Positions 1 to 9,359 of a stretch of 64,000 bases of DNA are shown here, piece by piece. The notes beneath the pieces are model-generated. The model was given only the letters and a program-made list of their open reading frames with translations, did not search any database and was not told the origin of the DNA. Both the position numbers and the translations under genes were made by a program. Source of the stretch: Moraxellaceae bacterium (GTDB lineage: Bacteria > Pseudomonadota > Gammaproteobacteria > Pseudomonadales > Moraxellaceae). Location of the stretch: positions 20,993 through 84,992 of the forward strand of contig JAJFBF010000024.1 of assembly GCA_020697295.1 (NCBI GenBank). Direction: 5' to 3'. How positions within the stretch are numbered: the stretch's first letter is position 1; the number at the start of each line of letters is the position of its first letter.

Positions 1-1570
1 GTGGCAGCGGCCGTGACTCAACCCCCGGAGCACTGCCCAGGAAGGCATCGCCGCGCGGATCGGGCGGCGCCGGCCGCGTGATCTTGCGGCCCGGCCGGGC
101 AGGATCGTCGACCACCTCCGGCGGCACGCCCCAGGGCTTGCGTGCGGCCTCGGCATCCTTTTTCAGCCAGCCGATGAGCGCGGCGTCATCCTCCGGCAGG
201 CGCAAGGTATGCAAGCGCGCCTCCGTCAGCGCGCCTGAGCCCGCCTGTCCGGGCTCGAGATTGCGCACCGTCAGCGGCACCGCCCCGACGGCGCGCTCGA
301 CAATGCCAAAGCCGGCGCTGAACTTGGCGAGCGGCGGATAGTCCCCGGTTTTCACCGCCAGCGGAAAACGGGCCTGATTCTTCAGCGGCCGGGCGCTGGG
401 ATTGCCAAAGCCCTGCCCGGGCAAGGCCAGGGTGAAAGCGCTGTTGGGCATGAACGGTCCCTGGAATACCGCAACGCTGCCCGGCTCATAGCTGTCTCCC
501 TCGCCATTGGGCTGCGGCCGCCAGGTCTGCTCGCCCGCCCCCAGCACGATTTTTTGAAGGGCCTCCGCGCTGATCTCCTCGGTGAACTCCACGCGCATGC
601 TGCCCAGCGGGCTGCAAGGCTTGCGCGCCGACTCGCGATCGCAGGAAAAGCTGGCGGTGAATTCCGGACGCACCTGATAGGCCAGCAACTGGTCCTGCTG
701 ATTGCGGATACCGCTCGTAGCCGCGATGCCGCGGTCCCACACCAGCGTCAGCGCGGCCTCGTTGGGCAGCCGCCGCCGACAGGACACCATGGCCTGGCTG
801 ACCACCGGCCGGCGCACCTCGTTGAGCCAGCCGGGTTCCCGGCTTTGCCACCAGTGCGCTTCCCAGTACGGCCGCATCGCCAGGTAGGCCCTTTCCTCCT
901 CCGGACTCAGCAACCGCACCGGAATTTTTTCCTTGAGCCCTTGTGCCAGGCAGTAGGCGTGAACCGGCACCAGGCGCTTGTCGACCTCGCCATCGAACTT
1001 GAGCATGAAGACCTGCTCTTCCTCGATGCCCCGGTCAGCCGGTTCGACGGCAAGTTCCAGACTGTTGTGGCGCTTGATCAGGAAGAGCTGGTCCGCGCTC
1101 GAATAGCTGATGCCCGCGCGCGGGCGGCTGTCGGTGACCAGGGGGCCGCCAGTGCTGAAACGGTACTTCGGGTAGGTGGTCACCGGGCGGCCGGCCACAC
1201 TGCGCAGGCCTTTAACCAACGTGAATTCGCAGGCGATCCCGGCAGGCAGGTCCGCGGCGAAATCATAGGCCCAGTTCCGGGTATCGACCCAGCGCCCCTT
1301 GCCGGCGGCGGGACAGATCACCGTGAAGGGATTGAAAACGCGCGGATCGCCAAAGCGCACCATGTCCTCGGAAAAGCGCGCCTGAACCTGGCGCACGGTG
1401 CGCATCTCGCCCTGCGGGGCAAAGAGGGTCAGGCGGGCGCCGGACGATGCCGCGGCAGCGGTCGCCTGCTTCACGACGGGCGGGTTGGCGGCAGCGACAA
1501 CGGGTGCAGTGACCGCGAGCGACACGGCAAGCTGCGCAAGCAGGGCCAGCGGGCGAATGGCGGGGAACAT
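1..1570 (-). CDS. Bacterial alpha-2-macroglobulin family protein, N-terminal part (runs off the window start)
   Basis: The minus-strand frame is open from the ATG at 1570 to the window edge (about 523 residues), so the C-terminal part is missing. It begins with a Sec signal peptide (hydrophobic to about residue 27, ending VVAA). Macroglobulin-type beta domains follow, with the pattern I know from large bacterial A2M homologues: FSEDMVRFGDPR, then a GRWVDTRNWAYDF stretch, TGGP, and a conserved cysteine-rich region near residues 260-330. Bacterial A2Ms are periplasmic or inner-membrane protease traps, sometimes with a thioester CXEQ; that region would lie outside the window. An AAGGAT ribosome site precedes the ATG. 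It is transcribed in the same direction as rluD, 126 bp downstream of it. In Pseudomonas rluD is followed by yfiH, so this is a local rearrangement. Family assignment is by pattern recognition only. Confidence 0.8.
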   Translation of the reverse strand, partial: MFPAIRPLALLAQLAVSLAVTAPVVAAANPPVVKQATAAAASSGARLTLFAPQGEMRTVRQVQARFSEDMVRFGDPRVFNPFTVICPAAGKGRWVDTRNWAYDFAADLPAGIACEFTLVKGLRSVAGRPVTTYPKYRFSTGGPLVTDSRPRAGISYSSADQLFLIKRHNSLELAVEPADRGIEEEQVFMLKFDGEVDKRLVPVHAYCLAQGLKEKIPVRLLSPEEERAYLAMRPYWEAHWWQSREPGWLNEVRRPVVSQAMVSCRRRLPNEAALTLVWDRGIAATSGIRNQQDQLLAYQVRPEFTASFSCDRESARKPCSPLGSMRVEFTEEISAEALQKIVLGAGEQTWRPQPNGEGDSYEPGSVAVFQGPFMPNSAFTLALPGQGFGNPSARPLKNQARFPLAVKTGDYPPLAKFSAGFGIVERAVGAVPLTVRNLEPGQAGSGALTEARLHTLRLPEDDAALIGWLKKDAEAARKPWGVPPEVVDDPARPGRKITRPAPPDPRGDAFLGSAPGVESRPLP

Positions 1571-1696
1571 GGAAGCATCCTTGACAACGGACCGGTCTGG
1601 CGCCGGCCCTGGCAAGGTCGATTCTAGGCGGGCACGCCTGCAAGTCTCAATGCGGACAGGTCACGCGCGGCCGCAGCGCCCCTCCCCTGCGACGCA

Positions 1697-2671
1697 TCAG
1701 GGCCTGGCGTCTTCCGCCAGGATCGCCAGCAGCGCCTGCATGTCCTCCGGCAGCGGCGACTCCCAGCTCATGGGCTCGCCGGTCTCGGGATGCGCCAGCC
1801 CCAGCCGGCGCGCATGCAGGGCCTGCCGGGGAAAGTGCTGGATGGCGTGGATCATCTCCTGGCTGCCGCCCTTGGGCAGGCGCATGCGACCGCCATAGAC
1901 CGGATCGCCGACCAGCGGATGGCTGATATGCGCCATGTGCACACGGATCTGGTGGGTACGCCCGGTCTCGAGCTGCACCCGGACATGGGAGTGTCCGCGG
2001 AAACGCGCCAGCACGCGGTAATGCGTGACGGCGTCGCGACCGCGCTCGTCCTCCTCGTGGCGACGGCGCACCACGGCCATGCGCGTGCGGTCGGTGGGAT
2101 GACGATCGATAGGCGCGTCCACGGTGCCGCCGCCGGTCATCACGCCGCAGACGATGGCCTCGTATTCGCGGTAGACGGACTTGTCCGCCAGCTGCGCGGT
2201 CAGGTCGGTATGTGCGGGCAGGGTCTTGGCGACCACGAGCAGGCCCGAGGTGTCCTTGTCGATCCGGTGCACGATGCCCGCGCGCGGCAGCAGGTTGAGA
2301 TCGGGCCAGTGATGCAGCAGCGCGTTCATCAGCGTGCCGTCGGGGTTGCCGGCGCCCGGATGCACCACCAGGCCGGCCGGCTTGTCGACCACCAGCAGGA
2401 ACTCGTCTTCATAGACGATATGGAGCGGGATGTCCTCCGGCAGCGCCGGCGTTTCTACGGCCAGCTCGGCGTCCAGCACGAGGGTCTCGCCGCCGGCCAC
2501 CTTGTCGCGGGGCTTGCCCGGCTTGCCGTTGAGGGTCAGGCGGCCATCCTTGATCCAGTCCTTGAGGCGCTCGCGCGAATAGGCGTCAAAAAGCTGGGCG
2601 GCGGCCTGGTCCAGGCGCATGCCGGCATACTCGAGGGGAACCTCGGCCGAGAGAGTGACAGTTACAGACAT
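1697..2671 (-). CDS. rluD: 23S rRNA pseudouridine(1911/1915/1917) synthase RluD
   Basis: A 324-residue protein of normal RluD length. An N-terminal S4 RNA-binding domain (about residues 18-75) is followed by the RluA-type catalytic domain. The catalytic motif HRIDKDTSG lies at residues 135-143, with D138 as the expected nucleophile; GRTHQIRVH is also present. It modifies uridines in helix 69 of 23S rRNA, in the cytoplasm. The ATG at 2671 is about 105 bp from the divergently transcribed bamD, the same rluD/bamD arrangement as in Pseudomonas. The alternatives RluC and RluA are less likely because of the S4 domain and this neighbour. Confidence 0.93.
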   Translation of the reverse strand: MSVTVTLSAEVPLEYAGMRLDQAAAQLFDAYSRERLKDWIKDGRLTLNGKPGKPRDKVAGGETLVLDAELAVETPALPEDIPLHIVYEDEFLLVVDKPAGLVVHPGAGNPDGTLMNALLHHWPDLNLLPRAGIVHRIDKDTSGLLVVAKTLPAHTDLTAQLADKSVYREYEAIVCGVMTGGGTVDAPIDRHPTDRTRMAVVRRRHEEDERGRDAVTHYRVLARFRGHSHVRVQLETGRTHQIRVHMAHISHPLVGDPVYGGRMRLPKGGSQEMIHAIQHFPRQALHARRLGLAHPETGEPMSWESPLPEDMQALLAILAEDARP

Positions 2672-2775
2672 GCGTGTGGACCCGGTTATAGATAGCGTTA
2701 CAATGGCGCCGCATTGTAGCGGCCGGCCACCCGCCTGTCCCCGACTTCACTCCGCCGCCTGATAACGGATTCTTG

Positions 2776-3615
2776 ATGCCCTGCTTGCTGACCGCGCTGC
2801 CGCGTGCGCTGACCCTCCTCCTGCTGGCCCTCCTCCTCGGCGCCTGCGCCTCCGGCAAGCCCAAGGTGCTGTCCGAGAAGCAGTACTACGAATCCGCCCA
2901 GAAAAGCATGCGCGCCGGCAATTTCACCAAGGCCACCGAGGACCTGGAGGCGCTCGAGTCCCAGTACCCCGTGGGCGCCTACACGGAGCAGGCCCAGCTC
3001 GAGCTGGTCTACGCCAATTACCGCCATATCGACTATGCCGGGGCCTCGGCCGCCGCCGAGCGCTTCATCCGCCTGCACCCCGGCCATCCGCAGCTCGACT
3101 ATGCCTATTACATCCGCGGGCTGGCCGACTTCGAGGCCAACCGGGACTTCTTCAGCCGCCACCTGCCGGTGAAGCCCTATGCGCGCGACCTCGACAACCT
3201 GCGCGACGCCTTCGTCAATTTCCGGGAACTGCTGCAGCGCTTCCCCGAGAGCGAGTACGCTCCCGATGCCCGTGCCCGCATGATCTGGATCCGCAACCAG
3301 TTTGCCGAGTCGGAAATCCATGTCGCCCGGCTCTATGCCCGCAAGAAGGCCTATGTCTCCTGCCTGAACCGCGCGCGCGCCGTGGTCGAGAACTTCCCGG
3401 GCGCCCCGGCGGTGCCGGACGCGCTGGCCCTGCAGGTCTGGGCCTATGGCAAGCTCGGCCTCAGCGACCTGGCGGAGCAGCAGCGCGCCCTGCTCAAGGC
3501 CAGCTATCCGGACTACCAGGGCCAGGACGAGCTGACCCGCGAAGTCACCGACAACAACACCCGCTCCTGGCTCAACATCGGCACCTTCGGCCTGCTCGGC
3601 GACGACGGCCGCTGA
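2776..3615 (+). CDS. bamD: Outer membrane assembly lipoprotein BamD
   Basis: A 279-residue lipoprotein of the BAM complex, which inserts beta-barrel proteins into the outer membrane. A hydrophobic signal peptide ends in the lipobox LGAC, placing the lipidated cysteine at residue 24. The rest is TPR-like: YYESAQKSMRAGNF, LESQYPVGAYTEQAQLEL and the YYIRGLADF segment are typical BamD sequences. I chose the ATG at 2776 over the in-frame TTG just before it. The gene is divergent from rluD, and the hemerythrin gene converges on it 16 bp after its stop. In Pseudomonas this gene (comL) is followed directly by pilS; here nadE and a hemerythrin intervene. Confidence 0.95.
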   Translation: MPCLLTALPRALTLLLLALLLGACASGKPKVLSEKQYYESAQKSMRAGNFTKATEDLEALESQYPVGAYTEQAQLELVYANYRHIDYAGASAAAERFIRLHPGHPQLDYAYYIRGLADFEANRDFFSRHLPVKPYARDLDNLRDAFVNFRELLQRFPESEYAPDARARMIWIRNQFAESEIHVARLYARKKAYVSCLNRARAVVENFPGAPAVPDALALQVWAYGKLGLSDLAEQQRALLKASYPDYQGQDELTREVTDNNTRSWLNIGTFGLLGDDGR

Positions 3616-3631
3616 GCCTGCCCCGCTCCCG

Positions 3632-4129
3632 TCAATGCAGGGAGCGGGAGCTCTCCACCGCCAGCACCGGCTGGATTTCCGCCACCGCCCTGACTTCCCG
3701 CGCCTTTCCCGCCTGCCGCATTGCCTCGCCCATTAGCTCTTCAGTGGCGGCATCGAGCACCTTGCGCGCCTTCCGGAACATTTCCTTCTCCTCCTGGCGC
3801 ATATGCAGCTCCAGCACCTCGGCCAGCACCGCCAGATAGGCGGTCCAGTCCGGGTCCGCAGGCTCCAGGGCGGCGATGACCTCCATCAGGCTGCCGGCCA
3901 CGTCGTGGCGGATGCGTCCCTGCCGCGCCAGGGGCCCGGTCAGCTCATGCTCGAGCAAGGGGGCGTGGAAAGCCGCCTCGACGGCGGCGGCGTGGACACC
4001 CAGCAAGGCCTGCAACTGCAGGAAGAGTCGCTGCCGCGTCGCCGGCCGGCGTTCGCCCAGGTCCTGGATCCGCCTGAGGCAGCTCCGGATGACCTCATGC
4101 TCATGCCGGAGTACATCGTAAATCGTCAT
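3632..4129 (-). CDS. Hemerythrin HHE-domain protein
   Basis: A 165-residue, mostly helical protein. Its spacing of histidines and acidic residues fits a hemerythrin-like four-helix bundle with a di-iron site: LRHEHEVI near the start, EAAFHAPLLEHE in the middle, and ELHMRQEEKEMF near residue 110. Members bind oxygen or iron, or sense redox and NO; the specific role cannot be read from the sequence. A GAGG-rich ribosome site precedes the ATG at 4129. The gene is alone on the minus strand, convergent with bamD, and preceded by a 240 bp intergenic stretch containing an AT-rich block (about 4280-4325) that may hold its promoter. Confidence 0.82.
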   Translation of the reverse strand: MTIYDVLRHEHEVIRSCLRRIQDLGERRPATRQRLFLQLQALLGVHAAAVEAAFHAPLLEHELTGPLARQGRIRHDVAGSLMEVIAALEPADPDWTAYLAVLAEVLELHMRQEEKEMFRKARKVLDAATEELMGEAMRQAGKAREVRAVAEIQPVLAVESSRSLH

Positions 4130-4320
4130 GGTAGCCCCCTCCCCCTGGCCTCACGGTTCAGCATAGTCCCGCCGGATGACGGCGACCGGGATCGCGCCTG
4201 GCAAAGGACAAGGGGAAGGATAATGGGCGTGGACGGCAGGCGCCGGCCCGGAAGCTGTGCGACAAGTTGACAGCCGGACGCCTAATACTTCTTTTAATTC
4301 CTTAAAATACAATATCTTAT

Positions 4321-4360
4321 AAGAAAGCCGGCGGTCGGAAACCGGTGGCCGTCCGCCGGC
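4321..4360 (-). terminator. Rho-independent terminator downstream of nadE
   Basis: GCCGGCGG (4327-4334) pairs perfectly with CCGCCGGC (4353-4360). Read on the minus strand, the hairpin is followed by TTTCTT and lies just after the nadE stop codon. Confidence 0.6.
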
Positions 4361-4369
4361 CCGGCGAAC

Positions 4370-5998
4370 TCAGTCCCCGGCCCGCCAGCCGTTGACGATG
4401 GGGTAGCGCCGGTCCTTGCCGAAGCCGCGGCGGCTGATGCGCGGGCCGATGGCGGCCTGGCGGCGCTTGTACTCGTTGCCGTCGACCATGCGCACCACGC
4501 GCATCACGGTGGCGGCGTCAAAACCGGCGGCCGTGATGGCTTCGGCGCTCTCGTCGTCCTCCACATAGCGCTTGAGGATGGCGTCGAGCACCGGGTAGGG
4601 GGGCAGCGAGTCCTCGTCCTTCTGGTCGGGCGCCAGCTCCGCCGATGGCGGACGGTCAATCACCCGTTGCGGGATGGGCGGATGCTCCGGAGTGAGCGCA
4701 TTGCGATACTCCGAGAGCCGGAACACCAGGGTCTTGGGCACATCCTTCAGCACATCGAAGCCGCCCGCCATATCGCCGTAGAGCGTGGCGTAGCCCACCG
4801 CCATCTCCGACTTGTTGCCGGTGGTCAGCACCATCAGTCCTTTCTTGTTGGAAATGGCCATGAGCAGGACGCCGCGTGAGCGGGCCTGCAGGTTTTCCTC
4901 GGTCTTGTCGCGGGCCAGGCCGTCGAACTCCGGCGCCAGCGTGGCACTGAAGGATTCCACCATGGGCGCGATCGACAGCACCGAGTAATGCACGCCGAGG
5001 ATGCAGGCCTCGGCCTCGGCATCCTCCAGGCTCATGGTCGAGGTGTAGTGGTAGGGCATCATCACCGCCTGCACCCGGTCGGCGCCGATGGCGTCGACGG
5101 CAATCGCCAGCGTCAGCGCGGAATCAATGCCACCGGAGAGTCCCAGCACCGCGCCGCGAAAGCCGCTCTTGCCCACATAGTCACGCACGCCCAGCACCAG
5201 CGCCTCGTAGACCTCGGCCTCAGGCGACAGCGCCGGGGCGCGGCTCGCGGCCACAAAGCCCTGCGCCCCGAATTCCACCGTGGCCAGCGCCTCGGCAAAG
5301 CGCGGCAGCTCGGCGGCGATTGCGCCGCCGGCATTCATGGCAAAGGAGCCGCCATCGAAGACCAGCTCATCCTGCCCGCCCACGAGATTGACGTAGAGCA
5401 CCGGCAAGCCGGTCTCCTGCACGCGCGCGCCGACGACGGCCATGCGCTCGGCCTGCTTGCCCTGGTGGAAGGGCGAGGCGTTGAGGTTGATCAGCAACTC
5501 GGCGCCGGCATCACGGGCCGCCCGGGCCGGGCCGGCGTGCCAGATGTCCTCGCACAGCGTGAGACCAAGGCGGCGGCCGCCCAGGGAGAACACCACGGGC
5601 GCGTGGCCATGGGTGAAATAGCGCTTCTCGTCAAAGACCTGGTAGTTGGGCAGCTCCTGCTTGGTGTACTCGCAGACGCACTGGCCGTCGCGCCAGACCC
5701 CGGCGAGATTGCGCAAGTGGCCGTCGCGCCGGCCCGGATAGCCGATCAGGATATGGATGCCGCCGACTTCCCCAAGCCGGGCCAGCGCGGCGTCGATACG
5801 TCCGTCCAGGCTTGGCCGCAGCAGCAGGTCCTCGGGCGGATAGCCAACCAGGCACAGCTCGGGAAAGACCACGAGGCCGGCGCCCTGCTCATCGCGCGCC
5901 CGGGCCGCCAGCGCCAGCACCTTCTCGATGTTGCCGGGAATGTCGCCTACCAGGAAATCGGCCTGGGCAAGGGCAATGCGCAACACGGACTCGGTCAT
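4370..5998 (-). CDS. nadE: Glutamine-dependent NAD(+) synthetase
   Basis: A 542-residue two-domain enzyme that amidates deamido-NAD using glutamine, the last step of NAD synthesis. The N-terminal nitrilase-type glutaminase domain has its Glu-Lys-Cys triad visible as E47 (VVFPELC), K113 (YTKQELPNY) and C149 (LTLCEDIWH). The C-terminal synthetase domain has the ATP pyrophosphatase P-loop SGGIDSA at 288-294. The ORF could start up to 31 codons earlier, but the ATG at 5998 begins the conserved MTESVLRIALAQ sequence and gives the usual length. It ends in its own terminator. Its position between bamD and pilS differs from Pseudomonas. Confidence 0.94.
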   Translation of the reverse strand: MTESVLRIALAQADFLVGDIPGNIEKVLALAARARDEQGAGLVVFPELCLVGYPPEDLLLRPSLDGRIDAALARLGEVGGIHILIGYPGRRDGHLRNLAGVWRDGQCVCEYTKQELPNYQVFDEKRYFTHGHAPVVFSLGGRRLGLTLCEDIWHAGPARAARDAGAELLINLNASPFHQGKQAERMAVVGARVQETGLPVLYVNLVGGQDELVFDGGSFAMNAGGAIAAELPRFAEALATVEFGAQGFVAASRAPALSPEAEVYEALVLGVRDYVGKSGFRGAVLGLSGGIDSALTLAIAVDAIGADRVQAVMMPYHYTSTMSLEDAEAEACILGVHYSVLSIAPMVESFSATLAPEFDGLARDKTEENLQARSRGVLLMAISNKKGLMVLTTGNKSEMAVGYATLYGDMAGGFDVLKDVPKTLVFRLSEYRNALTPEHPPIPQRVIDRPPSAELAPDQKDEDSLPPYPVLDAILKRYVEDDESAEAITAAGFDAATVMRVVRMVDGNEYKRRQAAIGPRISRRGFGKDRRYPIVNGWRAGD

Positions 5999-6095
5999 GG
6001 CGGCTCGGGCCTCTGGCGTAACGAAGGGGTGCATAGGATAGACTAGGCCGCAGCAATTCCACATCCGTACCGGATCCGGAAGCCGAGGCATTTAC

Positions 6096-6347
6096 ATGGG
6101 CAAGCTGCTGCAACTCATCATGCTGGGCGTCGTCGCCTGGTTCGTGTTCCGCTACCTGCTGCGCAAGCCGGGCCTGCCGGGCCAGGACAAGGCGCCGCCG
6201 CCCGCGGGCGCGGGCCCCGCCGGCGCCGTCATGCGCCGCTGCGATTTCTGCCAGGTGCATGTGCCGGAGGGGGAAAGCACACAGTCCCGCGGCCACTATT
6301 TCTGCAGCGAGGCCCACCGCGACGCCTTCTTCCGCGGGCAACGCTGA
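6096..6347 (+). CDS. PP0621-family small membrane protein with zinc-knuckle
   Basis: An 83-residue protein. It has one N-terminal transmembrane helix (about residues 5-22), a proline/alanine linker, and a C-terminal four-ligand motif CDFCQVHVP...YFCSEAHRDAFF, resembling a treble-clef or YHS-type zinc knuckle. A GAGG ribosome site lies 8 bases before the ATG. The stop is 2 bp before the GTG of pilS, so the two are co-transcribed and probably translationally coupled. Homologues beside pilS are annotated only as a PP0621 family of unknown function. A role in maturing or modulating PilS is conceivable from context but unproven. Confidence 0.78.
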   Translation: MGKLLQLIMLGVVAWFVFRYLLRKPGLPGQDKAPPPAGAGPAGAVMRRCDFCQVHVPEGESTQSRGHYFCSEAHRDAFFRGQR

Positions 6348-6349
6348 TC

Positions 6350-7954
6350 GTGGGGCTCACCGCCAAGGACCGCGAGGACTGGCGACTGCTGCGCATCTAC
6401 GCGTGGTACCGCCTGGTCCTGTCCGTCCTGCTGCTGGGCCTGTTTGCCCTGACCCCGCTGCTGCCCATGCTGGGCATCGGCAATCCGCCCCTGTTTTTCG
6501 CCACTGCCCTGGGTTATCTCGTCACCACGGTCTCGGCCTCGCTGTTCCTGCGTACGCCGCGCCGCCAGGTCGCCCCCTTCAGCCTCGTCCTGCTCTTTGT
6601 CGACCTGCTGGTGCTGACCCTGATGACGCATGCCAGCGGCGGCCTCAACACCCAGCTCAGCATGCTGTTCCTGGTCACCATCGCGGCCGGCAACATCCTG
6701 CTCTCGGGCCGCCTCGGCGCCCTGGTCGCCGCAGTCGCCGCCCTCAGCATCCTCTACGAGCAGTTCTATTTCTCGATCAGCAATGACGAGCCGATCTCCG
6801 CGCTGGCGCTGCTGCAGTCCTCCATTCTCGGCATCAGCTTCTTTGCCGTGGCCATGTTCAGCCAGCTCATCGTGCAACGCATGCGTCTGGGCGAGGAACT
6901 GGCCGAGCGTCGCGCCCAGGATATCGCCGACCTGCAGCGCCTGAACGAGCAGATCATCCGCCGGCTGCGCACGGGCATCATCGCCATCAGCGCGGAGCGC
7001 CAGGTGCTGCTGAGCAACCATGCCAGCCAGCTGCTGCTGGGCCTGCAGACGCCCATCCCGGTATTCAGCGAACTCGCGAACGTTTCACTGCTGCTCGATG
7101 GCGCCCTCTATGCCTGGCAGACCAATCCGGGCATGCGCTCCATTCCCTTCAAGAACACGCCGGAAAGCCCCGAGCTCACGGTCAGCTTTGCCCACCTCTC
7201 GCCCGCCACCGGCAACAGCGGCACCGTCCTGCTCTTCCTCGAGGACAACAGCCTGCTTGCGCAGCAGGCGCAGAAGATCAAGCTCGGCTCGCTGGGCCGC
7301 CTCACGGCCAGCATCGCCCACGAGGTGCGCAATCCGCTTGGCGCCATCAGCCATGCCACCCAGCTGCTGGCGGAGTCGCCGGTCATCACCGGACCCGACC
7401 GGCGCCTGCTGGAGATCATCGAGCAGCACTGCCGACGCGTGAACTCCATCATCGAGAACGTACTCAGCGTTTCACGCCGGCAGACCTCCAGCCCCCAGAC
7501 CTTCGAGCTGGAAGAGTGGCTGACGCAGTTCCGCGACGACTACCTGGGCCCGCTCAACAACCAGGATGAAATCGAGTTGCAGCCTCCCGAACCGGGCCTG
7601 CTGGTCCGCTTCGACCCCGAGCAGCTGCACCAGGTACTGAGCAATCTTGTCATGAATGGCCTGCGCTACAGCCGCAAAGAGCGCTCCCGCTCCTGGATCC
7701 GCCTTGAGGCCGGCCGCATCGACCCCATCGGCCTGCCCTATATCGACGTGATCGACTGCGGCCCGGGCGTACCCGAAGGCGAGCGCGGCCACCTCTTCGA
7801 GCCCTTCTTCACCACCGAGAGCGAGGGCACCGGCCTTGGCCTCTACCTGTCCCGCGAAATCTGTGAAGCCAATCAGGCGCGCCTGGATTATATTCCCAAG
7901 GAGAAAGGCGCCTGCTTCCGGATCACCTTCGCGCACCCCGACCGCCTGACCTAA
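6350..7954 (+). CDS. pilS: Sensor histidine kinase PilS
   Basis: A 534-residue inner-membrane kinase of the PilSR system. Six hydrophobic helices (about residues 18-175) are followed by a coiled linker and a PAS-like region (about 200-300). The HisKA phosphoacceptor is H324 (SIAHEVRNPLG), then the N box (LVMNGLRYS) and G boxes (DCGPGVPEGE, GTGLGLYLS) of the HATPase domain. In Pseudomonas PilS senses pilin in the membrane and, with PilR, controls pilA transcription; pilA is not in this window. The start is GTG at 6350, next to the preceding stop. pilR follows after 10 bp. Confidence 0.93.
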   Translation: MGLTAKDREDWRLLRIYAWYRLVLSVLLLGLFALTPLLPMLGIGNPPLFFATALGYLVTTVSASLFLRTPRRQVAPFSLVLLFVDLLVLTLMTHASGGLNTQLSMLFLVTIAAGNILLSGRLGALVAAVAALSILYEQFYFSISNDEPISALALLQSSILGISFFAVAMFSQLIVQRMRLGEELAERRAQDIADLQRLNEQIIRRLRTGIIAISAERQVLLSNHASQLLLGLQTPIPVFSELANVSLLLDGALYAWQTNPGMRSIPFKNTPESPELTVSFAHLSPATGNSGTVLLFLEDNSLLAQQAQKIKLGSLGRLTASIAHEVRNPLGAISHATQLLAESPVITGPDRRLLEIIEQHCRRVNSIIENVLSVSRRQTSSPQTFELEEWLTQFRDDYLGPLNNQDEIELQPPEPGLLVRFDPEQLHQVLSNLVMNGLRYSRKERSRSWIRLEAGRIDPIGLPYIDVIDCGPGVPEGERGHLFEPFFTTESEGTGLGLYLSREICEANQARLDYIPKEKGACFRITFAHPDRLT

Positions 7955-7964
7955 GAACAATAAA

Positions 7965-9359
7965 ATGAGTAAGCCACTAGCACTGATCGTCGATGACGAA
8001 CCCGATATCCGTGAACTCCTCGAGATCACCCTGGCGCGCATGGGTATCGAGGCGCGCAGCGCCGATTGCGTGGCGGCCGCGGAACAGTGGCTGGGCAAGG
8101 AAACCTTCCAGCTCTGCCTCACCGACATGAACCTGCCTGACGGCAGCGGCATCAGCCTCGTGCAAACCATCCAGCGCGACCATCCGCGGCTGCCCGTGGC
8201 CGTGATCACCGCCTACGGCAGCATGGAGGCGGCGGTCGCCGCCCTCAAGGCCGGCGCCTTCGACTTCGTATCCAAGCCGGTCGAGCTGCCACGCCTGCGC
8301 GAAATGGTGAACACGGCCCTGCGCCTGAGCCAGGACGAACCCGAACTGGCCGAGGATGGCCGCCTGCTGGGCCGCTCGCCGACCATGAGCGAGCTGCGCG
8401 AGAAAATACAGAAGCTCGCGCGCAGCCAGGCGCCGGTCTATATCAGCGGTGAATCCGGGACCGGCAAGGAGTTGGTGGCTCGCCTCATCCATGAACTGGG
8501 GCCCCGCGTCGAAAAGCCTTTCGTCCCGGTCAACTGCGGCGCCATTCCCACCGAACTCATGGAAAGCGAGTTCTTCGGGCACAAGAAAGGCAGCTTCACC
8601 GGCGCCAGCGAGGACAAGCAGGGCCTGTTCCAGGCCGCCGACAACGGCACCCTTTTCCTGGACGAAGTCGCAGACCTTCCGCTGGCCATGCAGGTAAAGC
8701 TGCTGCGCGCGATCCAGGAAAAATCCATCCGCCCCGTCGGCAGTCCGCGGGAAGTGCCGGTGAACGTGCGTATCGTCAGCGCGACCCACCGTGATCTTGC
8801 CACCGAAGTCGCCGGCGGACGTTTTCGCCAGGACTTGTTCTATCGCATCAATGTCATCCAGCTGAAGGTGCCACCGCTGCGCGACCGTGGCGACGACATC
8901 CTCTATCTGGCGCAGGCTTTCCTGAAACGGCTGAGCAACGACTGGGGCGTGGACGAGCCCGTCCTGAGCGATGAGGCCCGCGCCGCGCTGCGCCGCTATG
9001 CCTTCCCGGGCAATGTCCGCGAACTGCAGAACATTCTCGAGCGCGCCCTGACCCTTTGCGACCACGGCAGCATCCTCCCGGTGCACCTGCAACTGCCCGA
9101 GCAGGCATTTGCCCCGGAGGTCCGTGAAGTGGCCACCGCCCCGGCCACGGCGAACGAGAACTTCGGCGGCTCGCTGGAGGATTACCTGGTCGAGATCGAG
9201 AAGAGCGCCATCCTGAAGGCGCTTGAGGAAACCCGCTGGAACCGGACGGCAGCGGCGAAAAAACTCGGCATGACCTTTCGCTCCCTGCGCTACCGCCTGA
9301 AGAAAATGGGCCTGGACGACGACAGCAGTGACGACGAAGGCAGCCCGAGCGGCGCCTAG
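7965..9359 (+). CDS. pilR: Sigma-54-dependent response regulator PilR
   Basis: A 464-residue NtrC-type activator. The receiver domain (about 1-120) has phosphoacceptor D54 (TDMNLPDG) and K104. The AAA+ domain has Walker A GESGTGKE at 162-169, the sigma-54 contact loop as GSFTGA at 209-214, and Walker B LFLDEV. A Fis-type helix-turn-helix lies at about 420-455 (NRTAAAKKLGMTFRSLRYRL). It is in an operon with pilS. Its stop overlaps the convergent thiO stop by 4 bases (9356-9359), so there is no room for a terminator between them. I found no clear sigma-54 site in the window that would be its target. Confidence 0.94.
   Translation: MSKPLALIVDDEPDIRELLEITLARMGIEARSADCVAAAEQWLGKETFQLCLTDMNLPDGSGISLVQTIQRDHPRLPVAVITAYGSMEAAVAALKAGAFDFVSKPVELPRLREMVNTALRLSQDEPELAEDGRLLGRSPTMSELREKIQKLARSQAPVYISGESGTGKELVARLIHELGPRVEKPFVPVNCGAIPTELMESEFFGHKKGSFTGASEDKQGLFQAADNGTLFLDEVADLPLAMQVKLLRAIQEKSIRPVGSPREVPVNVRIVSATHRDLATEVAGGRFRQDLFYRINVIQLKVPPLRDRGDDILYLAQAFLKRLSNDWGVDEPVLSDEARAALRRYAFPGNVRELQNILERALTLCDHGSILPVHLQLPEQAFAPEVREVATAPATANENFGGSLEDYLVEIEKSAILKALEETRWNRTAAAKKLGMTFRSLRYRLKKMGLDDDSSDDEGSPSGA

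Noticed and set aside
4267..4298. Plus-strand TTGACA as a promoter
   Set aside because: No -10 at acceptable spacing, and no plus-strand gene downstream before nadE.
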